This document shows, piece by piece, positions 1 to 5,244 of a stretch of 6,906 bases of DNA (its first letter is position 1; each line of letters begins with the position of its first letter). A program made the position numbers and the translations under genes. Under the pieces are notes generated by a model. That model ran no database searches and was not told the origin of the DNA. It was given only the letters and a program-made list of their open reading frames with translations. This DNA is from Candidatus Woesearchaeota archaeon. Its GTDB lineage: Archaea; Nanobdellota; Nanobdellia; Woesearchaeales; UBA11576. The stretch covers positions 1-6,906 of the forward strand of contig JAUVBP010000062.1 of NCBI GenBank assembly GCA_030591125.1, given 5' to 3'.

Positions 1-270
1 GAACCTGGTGCCTGATCTCGAGTGTATCTTCCTAGGCACTCTTGATATTCCTGCACCATAGCTTCCCCTGTACTTCCTTCTCCTTCGGGAGAGTTCTGCA
101 CTGCACTTCTTTCCTGCACGAGGGTCTGCTCCATATCTCTGGCGTGCATTTGCCTGGAGTGATTCTACCGCTCTTTTGATCAGGTCTGGTCTGACCACTT
201 CGCTGAATACTTCAGGAAGATCCTTTGTTCCTTTTTCAGCATTTGTTGGGTCTAGTACTTTGAGTTTCAT
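1..270 (-). CDS. rpl4: 50S ribosomal protein L4 (archaeal type), N-terminal part
   Basis: This is the N-terminal 90 residues of the large-subunit ribosomal protein L4, which lies near the peptide exit tunnel. The remainder is beyond the left edge of the window. Reading the minus strand from the ATG at 270 gives an open frame starting MKLKVLDPTN. It contains the archaeal L4 signatures RYGADPRAGKKCSAELSRRR (about residues 47-66) and YGAGISRVPRKIHSRSG (about 71-87), in the basic stretch that is rich in rRNA contacts in this family. It begins 26 bases after the rpl3 stop, in the standard archaeal order L3-L4, so the two are almost certainly cotranscribed. No convincing Shine-Dalgarno sequence precedes the ATG. 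The assignment is firm; only the C-terminus is missing. Confidence 0.95.
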   Translation of the reverse strand, partial: MKLKVLDPTNAEKGTKDLPEVFSEVVRPDLIKRAVESLQANARQRYGADPRAGKKCSAELSRRRRKYRGSYGAGISRVPRKIHSRSGTRF

Positions 271-296
271 TTTGATCGTGAGTTATATCTTCTAAT

Positions 297-1283
297 TTAT
301 CTTCCTTGAGGTGATCTCGTGCTTATGCTCTGTATTGTCTGTGCGACCTGCTCGATGAGCTTGTTGGGTCTGATAGGGGTCTCTAGCCTCAGCATCCTTT
401 TTGAAGGGCCTGGTACGCTTCCTTTGAGAAGGATGTATGTGTTCTTTACCTTCCCATACCTTATGAACCCGCCGTCGACATTGATCTTTTCTGGATCGTC
501 GCTTATCATGAGTATCTGTTTATTATAATCTGGACGATTATGATATCCCATCTGTCCTGCATGTGCTATCCTATACATGAAGTGTCCATGTCCTTTCCAG
601 CCGCCGAGTGATCCAGGTCCTCTCTTGGTCTTCTCAGACTTGTGATGCCGTACCTTGACGCCGAATCTTTTCACAGGTCCCTGGAATCCTTTTCCTGTGG
701 TGACTGCGCGGATATCGACCAGCTGTCCTTCTGTGAACACATCCTTGAGACTTAGCTCTTTGCCGAAGTTCTCTTTTGCGAATGTAAGCCTTTCATCCTT
801 GTTTCCACCCACCCTGACCTCAAACAGCTCTGGTTTCTTCTTTCCTGTGCCGAGCATCTTGGGTTGTGTCTGGACTAGTATCCTTAGTTCATCAAAATCA
901 TCTGCAGTTATAGAATCTGGTTTCTTCAGCTCTTTTTTTGCGGGTGTCAGCTTCCTTGCAAGCTCTTTGTCAACTTTTACAAGGAACTCCCCTGCAGGAT
1001 GAAGTGTCCTGTACTTCTTTTTGTAGATCCTGAATCCTGCAATCTTGAGCGGCGGACATTCGACAACAGTCACCGGAACAGATATATCTTCTCCCTTGGT
1101 GACTGAATTCTTCCTGCCATCTGTTAGTATCATATGTGTCATGCCTACCTTATAGCCTGCAAAACCCTGCAGTTTTGCCTCTTTGCCTGCCAGGAAACCT
1201 CGTACCCTAGGGTACTCTCTTTTGGCCCGTACTCTAGGCCAGAACTGCATGCTTCCACTTCTTGGTCTGTGTGCTTTTGGCAT
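297..1283 (-). CDS. rpl3: 50S ribosomal protein L3 (archaeal type)
   Basis: Large-subunit ribosomal protein L3 binds 23S rRNA and sends a loop toward the peptidyl-transferase centre. At 328 residues it has the usual archaeal length. Visible signatures are the N-terminal basic segment MPKAHRPRSGSMQFWPRVRA, the GFAGYKVGMTHM motif (residues 40-51), the universal GKGFQGPVKRFGV motif (197-209), the AGQMGYHNRPDYNKQIL segment (242-258) and KGSVPGPSKRMLRL (287-300). The ATG at 1283 is chosen because it yields this standard N-terminus; no Shine-Dalgarno sequence precedes it. A TATA-like element lies 65-80 bases upstream, so rpl3 is likely the first gene of a ribosomal operon continuing into rpl4. The loop between GPGSLG and AGQMG differs from the usual archaeal sequence and appears about one residue longer. 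The identity is certain. Confidence 0.97.
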   Translation of the reverse strand: MPKAHRPRSGSMQFWPRVRAKREYPRVRGFLAGKEAKLQGFAGYKVGMTHMILTDGRKNSVTKGEDISVPVTVVECPPLKIAGFRIYKKKYRTLHPAGEFLVKVDKELARKLTPAKKELKKPDSITADDFDELRILVQTQPKMLGTGKKKPELFEVRVGGNKDERLTFAKENFGKELSLKDVFTEGQLVDIRAVTTGKGFQGPVKRFGVKVRHHKSEKTKRGPGSLGGWKGHGHFMYRIAHAGQMGYHNRPDYNKQILMISDDPEKINVDGGFIRYGKVKNTYILLKGSVPGPSKRMLRLETPIRPNKLIEQVAQTIQSISTRSPQGR

Positions 1284-1345
1284 GTTTTGTTACCGTCTTG
1301 TGCTTTGTGAACATAAGTGGATAGGTTCAACTAGCCTGAGAAAGT

Positions 1346-1363
1346 CCTATATACCTATAAAGG
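1346..1363 (-). promoter_or_regulatory. Probable TATA region of the rpl3-rpl4 operon
   Basis: On the minus strand this stretch reads CCTTTATAGGTATATAGG, with two overlapping TATA-like cores (TTTATA at 1361-1356 and TATATA at 1353-1348). It lies about 65-80 bases before the rpl3 ATG. Archaeal transcription normally begins about 25 bases downstream of the TATA box, which would place the start near 1325-1333 and give a leader of about 40-50 bases. There is no other gene between this element and rpl3. The call rests on sequence resemblance and position only. Confidence 0.5.
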
Positions 1364-1377
1364 CCGTTTACGCCTTT
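1359..1377. repeat. Inverted repeat beside the rpl3 TATA box
   Basis: Perfect 6-base arms, AAAGGC (1359-1364) and GCCTTT (1372-1377), flank a 7-base centre (CGTTTAC). On the plus strand the right arm runs into six T residues, which would resemble an intrinsic terminator, but no plus-strand gene ends here. For rpl3 transcription the repeat covers the position just upstream of, and touching, the TATA box where TFB and regulators bind, so a regulator site is possible. The repeat itself is plain in the sequence; its role is a guess. Confidence 0.35.
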
Positions 1378-1443
1378 TTTAGTTTTAGGAACCTATTGTT
1401 GAGGCCTTTTCGAGAATTAGAGCTTAATTGCAATAAACTCGTA

Positions 1444-1463
1444 CTGAAAAAGCTTCTTTTCAG
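1444..1463. repeat. Short hairpin in the rpl3-primase gap
   Basis: CTGAAAA (1444-1450) and TTTTCAG (1457-1463) are perfectly complementary around the 6-base centre AGCTTC. A second, weaker hairpin, AATTA-GAGCT-TAATT, lies at 1415-1429. Both are in the AT-rich gap 1284-1563 between the primase stop and rpl3, which has no recognisable coding content or tRNA. They could lie in an untranslated 3' region of the primase transcript or mark a small RNA; neither is established. Confidence 0.3.
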
Positions 1464-1483
1464 GCTCATTTATTCCTACCGAG

Positions 1484-1512
1484 CATTTAAACATCGAATC
1501 AGTCGTTTAAAC
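1484..1512. repeat. Pair of TTTAAAC direct repeats 20 bases apart
   Basis: CATTTAAAC at 1484-1492 and CGTTTAAAC at 1504-1512 match at 8 of 9 positions and are spaced exactly 20 bases apart, close to two DNA helical turns. They lie about 200-230 bases before the rpl3 start and just downstream of the primase stop. Same-face spacing would suit a DNA-binding protein, but the motif is simple and AT-rich and may be coincidental. Confidence 0.25.
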
Positions 1513-1563
1513 GCTTATTCCGAACTTAACACTCAGAATTTCGGTGCTTTATAAAACTTGCTT

Positions 1564-3231
1564 TCAATCAGGGGTGACAACTCCTGAACCTGCATCAGAC
1601 CCTGTCTCAGCCTTCTGCTCCACTTTCTGCTCTTCCTTCTTATCCATCTTTTCTTTAAATTCTTTATTCTCTACGCTCTTCTTACCCTTCATCTCCTGCT
1701 TCTGGGCGAATCTGGCCTTCTTTATGGCATAATTCGCAGGGTTCTTGACATACTGACACAACCCATCAGGCTTGCATACCTGAAACCCTTTGTAGTATGC
1801 CTGATTGTCACAATTAGGAGGGAGGATCTTTTTCTTATGCTGTTTTGCATATCTGATCTGGCCAAGGAAGTACTGGTCGCGTAATGGTTCAGGGTTCTTC
1901 TCGTTCCATCTCTTGAACCATCCTTCTATATCATCATATTCCCAGCCGCAGCTTGAGAGGAAATTGTTCATCACGAACACTGCCCGCTTCTTGCCATCTG
2001 TCATGCCTTTGGACATGATCTGCACGCACGGAGGGAAAAACTGTTCAGGGATTGCAGTCTGCACTTCCTGGAACTCGCGCTTGATGTCGCTACGCCGCAT
2101 ATCGTCCATGTCTTCGAGCTCGACTTTTCTCTGCTCTTTGCGCGCGACAAAATCAAATGCCTCTACAAGAAGTTTCTTGGCCTGTCCGGCAACGATCCCT
2201 TCACGCTTGAGGAATTCGTGTCCCCCTATCTCTGCCTTGTCTGGATGTGCCTGTTCTTTCTCAAAGTCCATGAGTGCGTCGATAGGTATTGGTACAGAGA
2301 CAAGTCCTGATTTTTCATGATAAGAATATGGTGCTCTGAACAGGTGTCGTGGAGCTATCAGCACGGTATCGACCTCGACGATAGATAGAGGGTTGAATTT
2401 CTTCACTATATTCGGTTTTGTGCAGCAGCTCTTCTTGTTATCCGACACAGTGCGTTCCATGAGCACATTGCATTTTGAGCAGGTCTTGTATTTCTCATTC
2501 ACTAGCCCGTCTATCGAAGATCCGCATTGGGTGCATAAGAAGTGTATCCTCTGTGTGGCCTCTTCCATCCCTGCCTTGCCGCAGTTCTCGCAATATGCCT
2601 GCACGAGTTCATCGTTGCTCTTGCCAGTCTTCTCTTCGAGCTCTTTCAATGTGTACTTGAACCTTCCTGCAAACGTTACTGAATCAGAGTCGACAGAGAC
2701 GTGCTTCCTGCTTATATGGTCGAGCAGGTACGCAGCGATCTTCCTGGGGCCTTCAGGGAACATGTTCTTTGTAGGGGTGTCATGCACCTTGGATGGAAAT
2801 GCTTCAAACGGCACACCTATATGGAATCCTTTGTTGCCAGAGAACTTGAGTGTGACTGCACTGATCCCATGTTCGACCAGCGCCTGTATGAAAAGATAGG
2901 TCGTTATCTTTGCGAATTCCCAGTATGGGCAGTCGATGTCCAGCACCAGGTCCCAGCCAGTGCGCAGGTCATCATATTCATTGCGCTTCATGTTCAGGCT
3001 TATCCTCTGCGGATTGGCCCAGGTCTCCTCAGATACATGGAAGCTCGTGACTCCGTTCTTGACCTGTTCTAATACATCATTCGGATAGACCAGGACATCA
3101 GGCCTTTTCCCATATCCTTTACCGCCGAATGACCCTACTGCTTCCTTGCCCTGCGCTGCCTTGACTATCTCATTCTGCACTTCCAGGCGTTTATAGTGAT
3201 TCAACACCTTGCTTAACATGACCGGGTCCAT
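1564..3231 (-). CDS. priS: Fused DNA primase, PriS catalytic domain plus PriL Fe-S domain
   Basis: Archaeal/eukaryotic-type primase that synthesises primers for replication. Its 555 residues appear to join both normal subunits. Catalytic PriS features are DLVLDID (94-100, metal-binding Asp98 and Asp100), SGNKGFHIGVP (131-141, nucleotide-binding His137), and VD (Asp288) followed by RHLFRAPYSYHEKSGL (295-310). Between them lies a cysteine-rich insert with CxxC pairs at 214/217, 233/236 and 251/254 and CC at 269-270. After a charged linker, a PriL C-terminal domain follows with the four expected Fe-S ligands, Cys402 (PPC), Cys474 (PPNC), Cys486 and Cys492, then NPANYA. The PriL N-terminal domain is not recognisable. 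The last 45 residues are a Lys/Glu-rich tail. The frame is open upstream to 3330, but ATG 3231 is preferred because a TATA-like box centred 26 bases before it predicts a leaderless transcript. ATG 3219 is possible. Fused compact primases are known in Nanoarchaeum. Confidence 0.93.
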   Translation of the reverse strand: MDPVMLSKVLNHYKRLEVQNEIVKAAQGKEAVGSFGGKGYGKRPDVLVYPNDVLEQVKNGVTSFHVSEETWANPQRISLNMKRNEYDDLRTGWDLVLDIDCPYWEFAKITTYLFIQALVEHGISAVTLKFSGNKGFHIGVPFEAFPSKVHDTPTKNMFPEGPRKIAAYLLDHISRKHVSVDSDSVTFAGRFKYTLKELEEKTGKSNDELVQAYCENCGKAGMEEATQRIHFLCTQCGSSIDGLVNEKYKTCSKCNVLMERTVSDNKKSCCTKPNIVKKFNPLSIVEVDTVLIAPRHLFRAPYSYHEKSGLVSVPIPIDALMDFEKEQAHPDKAEIGGHEFLKREGIVAGQAKKLLVEAFDFVARKEQRKVELEDMDDMRRSDIKREFQEVQTAIPEQFFPPCVQIMSKGMTDGKKRAVFVMNNFLSSCGWEYDDIEGWFKRWNEKNPEPLRDQYFLGQIRYAKQHKKKILPPNCDNQAYYKGFQVCKPDGLCQYVKNPANYAIKKARFAQKQEMKGKKSVENKEFKEKMDKKEEQKVEQKAETGSDAGSGVVTPD

Positions 3232-3252
3232 GTAAAAAGAGAATTGAGGAAG

Positions 3253-3262
3253 ATATTTAAAA
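3253..3262 (-). promoter_or_regulatory. TATA-like box of the primase gene
   Basis: On the minus strand this reads TTTTAAATAT and is centred about 26 bases upstream of the ATG at 3231. That is the usual archaeal spacing from TATA box to transcription start, so the mRNA would begin at or next to the start codon and lack a leader. No Shine-Dalgarno sequence lies between them (the sequence just before the ATG is CTCTTTTTAC), which agrees. This site also argues against translation from codons further upstream. Confidence 0.5.
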
Positions 3263-3317
3263 CGTATTGGTGTCTTGTTTAAAAGATTTAGTTGACTTAA
3301 AAAGAGCATCATTACAA

Positions 3318-3428
3318 GCGCCAGCACCACCGCCTAGCGAGCTGACAGCATCATAAGCAGAAAATATCGCAGTTGGGCAAAAAGGTGAAGGATATGAATA
3401 GACAGCGAGCGCGAGGTGCTGACGCGCC
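3318..3428 (+). other. GC-rich inverted repeat, possible structured leader or small RNA
   Basis: The left arm GCGCCAGCACC (3318-3328) pairs with GGTGCTG (3415-3421) and GCGC (3424-3427), leaving a 2-base bulge. This gives an 11-bp stem closing a region of about 86 bases. The triplet CGC (3331-3333) can extend it with GCG (3411-3413). The stem ends about 10 bases before the TOPRIM gene's ATG. The arms are much richer in GC than the flanking AT-rich DNA. A plus-strand TATA-like CTTAAAAAG (3296-3304) lies about 20 bases upstream, so the element could be the start of that gene's transcript. I do not recognise box C/D or H/ACA motifs, or an RNase P, SRP or tRNA signature. The pairing was found by eye; an RNA function is inference. 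Confidence 0.35.
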
Positions 3429-3437
3429 ACCAGAAAA

Positions 3438-3809
3438 ATGGAAAAAACTCAAGAATTGCTTGAATGGCTTAAGAAGCTAAAGACATCTGAAAAGCTCATA
3501 ATAGTCGAAGGCATAAAAGACAAGGCAGCCCTCAAGAAAATAGGCATCCCTGAAAGCCGGATCATCATTCTCACAAAACCTATCTTCGCAGTCGCAGAAG
3601 ATATCGCCAGTCAAACAAAGCAAGCCATCATCCTCACAGATCTTGATGCTGAAGGCAAGAAATTATACGCAAACCTAAAGCGCAATCTCACACGCATTGG
3701 CGTACAGGTAGACAACCGATTCCGTGAATTCTTATTTAAGAATTCAAGACTGTCACATATAGAGGGTATTGATACCTATTTTAACAATCTGGATGAAAAA
3801 GCGCAGTGA
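3438..3809 (+). CDS. Small TOPRIM-domain protein (UPF0292-like)
   Basis: A 123-residue protein that is essentially a single TOPRIM fold, the metal-dependent catalytic domain shared by topoisomerases, DnaG primases and RNase M5-type nucleases. The first TOPRIM motif is IIVEGIKDKAAL (21-32, Glu24 as the predicted catalytic acid). The second is IILTDLDAEG (64-73, with the DxD pair Asp68 and Asp70 as metal ligands). Length and motif layout match the stand-alone archaeal TOPRIM family UPF0292, whose substrate I do not know to be defined; a nuclease or RNA-processing role is the natural guess. It is divergent from the primase gene and followed after 46 bases by htpX. No Shine-Dalgarno sequence precedes the ATG at 3438. 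The short C-terminal extension (about 90-123) has no motif I recognise. Confidence 0.85.
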   Translation: MEKTQELLEWLKKLKTSEKLIIVEGIKDKAALKKIGIPESRIIILTKPIFAVAEDIASQTKQAIILTDLDAEGKKLYANLKRNLTRIGVQVDNRFREFLFKNSRLSHIEGIDTYFNNLDEKAQ

Positions 3810-3813
3810 TAAA

Positions 3814-3823
3814 GCTTATAAAC
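3814..3823 (+). promoter_or_regulatory. TATA-like box of htpX
   Basis: GCTTATAAAC begins 4 bases after the TOPRIM stop codon and is centred about 37 bases before the htpX ATG. With archaeal spacing, transcription would start near 3843, leaving a leader of only about 13 bases that still contains the purine-rich AGGGGGA (3844-3850), a possible ribosome-binding site 5 bases from the ATG. The alternative is readthrough from the TOPRIM gene. Confidence 0.4.
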
Positions 3824-3843
3824 AACCTCGGCAATAAAACCTC

Positions 3844-3850
3844 AGGGGGA
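3844..3850 (+). promoter_or_regulatory. Purine-rich ribosome-binding site of htpX
   Basis: AGGGGGA lies five bases before the ATG at 3856 and partially matches the complement of the 16S rRNA 3' end. It supports that ATG as the htpX start. It is one of the few Shine-Dalgarno-like sites in the window. Confidence 0.45.
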
Positions 3851-3855
3851 TTACC

Positions 3856-4716
3856 ATGTCTGCAATATCTAACCAACTCAAGACTTTTACATTGCTTCTC
3901 GCGCTTACAGCACTATTATTGTTCGTAGGCCAGCTTGTTGGAGGACCAGAAGGACTCACCATAGCGTTTGTTATAGTCATGGTCATGAATGTCGGCTCTT
4001 ACTTCTTTTCGCACAAGCTCGTGCTTGCCATGTACAAGGCAAAAGAGGCTAAAGAGTCTGACTACCCTGATCTCCATAGCATGATGCGGGAGATAGTGAG
4101 GCATGCAAAGATCCCTATGCCGAAACTATACATAATCCCAAGCTCCAGCCCGAATGCTTTCGCTACAGGAAGGAATCCTAAGAATGCAGTGGTCGCCTGC
4201 ACTGAAGGCATCATGCATCTGCTGAGCAAAGACGAGCTCAAGGGCGTGCTTGCTCATGAGGTCGCACACGTAAAGAACAGGGACATCCTGATACAGACCA
4301 TTGCAGCGACGATTGCAGGCGTCATATCCTACGTTGCCATGATGGCACGTTGGGCAGCGATATTCGGAGGTTTTGGTGGTGATCGAAACAGGGGCAGTGA
4401 AAACATCCTTGGCTTCCTTGCATTGGCGATACTCACTCCATTCATCGCTCTGATACTTCAACTGGCGATTTCACGCTCAAGGGAATATCTTGCTGATGAG
4501 ACTGGAGCAAAGATAATACATAACCCTCTTGCTCTCGCGCAAGCGTTAGAGAAGCTTGAGAAAGGTATAAGCCATAATCCTTTGAAGTTCGGCAACAAGA
4601 CAACATCTTCTCTGTTCATCGCGAACCCATTCCATGCGAAAGGTCTGCTCTCCTGGTTCTCGACACATCCTCCTATGAAAGAGAGAGTAAGAAGATTGAG
4701 GAAGATGAGGGTCTGA
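3856..4716 (+). CDS. htpX: HtpX-like M48 family membrane zinc metalloprotease
   Basis: Membrane-bound zinc endopeptidase that degrades damaged or misfolded membrane proteins. The 286 residues match typical HtpX length. Two hydrophobic segments lie near the N-terminus (about 11-28 and 33-51). The cytoplasmic catalytic part carries the zinc-binding HEXXH motif as HEVAH (134-138), and the third ligand, Glu210, sits in REYLADETGAK. Two further hydrophobic segments lie around 144-163 and 184-206. The end has STHPPMKERVRRL (269-281), the C-terminal signature of the family. All expected catalytic residues are present, so it should be active. The ATG at 3856 has a purine-rich sequence five bases upstream. 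The gene downstream begins within about 3-6 bases of its stop, suggesting cotranscription. The identity is secure; the physiological substrates are unknown. Confidence 0.96.
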   Translation: MSAISNQLKTFTLLLALTALLLFVGQLVGGPEGLTIAFVIVMVMNVGSYFFSHKLVLAMYKAKEAKESDYPDLHSMMREIVRHAKIPMPKLYIIPSSSPNAFATGRNPKNAVVACTEGIMHLLSKDELKGVLAHEVAHVKNRDILIQTIAATIAGVISYVAMMARWAAIFGGFGGDRNRGSENILGFLALAILTPFIALILQLAISRSREYLADETGAKIIHNPLALAQALEKLEKGISHNPLKFGNKTTSSLFIANPFHAKGLLSWFSTHPPMKERVRRLRKMRV

Positions 4717-4719
4717 GCA

Positions 4720-5244
4720 TTGGTGCACAAGCCTCAGATATCAAAAAGGACAAAGCACTTTCTGACACCCTTATTTAGACATAAGTTCCTGGCCTCCCTG
4801 ATTATTGGTATTGTTCTAGGCTTACTGATGTACCAATTCAACCCGAGCAGGGCCAAGATAGAACTGGCAAGAAACATAAGTGTGCTCATCAAACTGATAG
4901 GTTGGTCCCTCCTGGTTTATGTTATTCTGACAGCGACAGACAACAAGCTCAGACAAGACAGGTTTATTGACATAGAGTGGGTCATGAAGAACAAACAGAA
5001 GACATCGTTTATGGCATCATACCTGCTGACATACTTCACAGTAATCCCTCTTCCAGGAGTTATCATGCAGACCACTGAAGGGCAAGCGCAATGCATATGG
5101 CAGTTTCCGCACTGGGTATACTGTCTGGATTTTTACGGAGAAGGCCTGAGAATAATAGAAAGATCAGGCATTAACTTTATTCTATTCTATATCATCTCTT
5201 TGATCATCATTTTGGTGATGAAAAGATGGAAAAATAATCAATAA
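4720..5244 (+). CDS. Unrecognised four-helix membrane protein downstream of htpX
   Basis: A 174-residue protein that I cannot place in a family. It has a basic N-terminus (residues 1-22) and four hydrophobic segments at about 23-40, 53-72, 97-115 and 151-167. Lys/Arg-rich stretches at 1-22, 76-95 and 168-174 predict both ends and the middle loop on the cytoplasmic side. The longer loop 116-150 would then face outside and contains two cysteines (Cys125, Cys135) and many aromatics (WQFPHWVYCLDFYG), compatible with a disulfide. The start is uncertain: TTG at 4720 or the in-frame GTG at 4723, both preceded by GATGAGGGT (4704-4712), which could serve as a ribosome-binding site inside the end of htpX. 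The tight spacing suggests translation coupled to htpX, so an accessory or substrate role with the protease is a reasonable but untested idea. Its last 7 bases overlap the 3' end of hef. Confidence 0.75.
   Translation: MVHKPQISKRTKHFLTPLFRHKFLASLIIGIVLGLLMYQFNPSRAKIELARNISVLIKLIGWSLLVYVILTATDNKLRQDRFIDIEWVMKNKQKTSFMASYLLTYFTVIPLPGVIMQTTEGQAQCIWQFPHWVYCLDFYGEGLRIIERSGINFILFYIISLIIILVMKRWKNNQ
5221..5235 (-). terminator. T-rich tract after hef
   Basis: On the minus strand, just past the hef stop codon, the sequence reads ATTTTTCCATCTTTT. Runs of T are the usual archaeal termination signal. It lies inside the C-terminal coding end of the convergent membrane protein gene. No stem-loop accompanies it. 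Confidence 0.25.

Larger units (their letters stand above)
1321..1396. repeat. ATAGGTTC inverted repeat bracketing the rpl3 promoter
   Basis: ATAGGTTC at 1321-1328 is matched by its exact complement GAACCTAT at 1389-1396. Two more CCTAT units (1346-1350 and 1354-1358) lie between them within the TATA region. The arms enclose the presumed promoter, TATA element and transcription start of rpl3. An 8-base match over this distance in AT-rich DNA could arise by chance. Confidence 0.25.

Noticed and set aside
655..1002. Plus-strand open frame opposite rpl3
   Set aside because: The opposite strand is unambiguous L3; the serine/phenylalanine-rich translation is typical of an antisense shadow.
1315..1340. 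Possible tRNA T-arm (GGTTCAACTAGCC)
   Set aside because: The flanking bases do not form the required T-stem, and no anticodon or acceptor arm can be built around it.
1359..1380. Plus-strand intrinsic terminator (stem plus six T)
   Set aside because: No plus-strand gene ends upstream, and its location at the rpl3 promoter makes a terminator role unlikely.
1805..3072. Several plus-strand open frames of 61-171 codons opposite the primase gene
   Set aside because: They are antisense shadows of a clearly conserved coding frame, without recognisable motifs or plausible start signals.
3232..3330. N-terminal extension of the primase frame with a hydrophobic stretch
   Set aside because: It overlies a TATA-like element correctly spaced for ATG 3231 and resembles no primase N-terminus.
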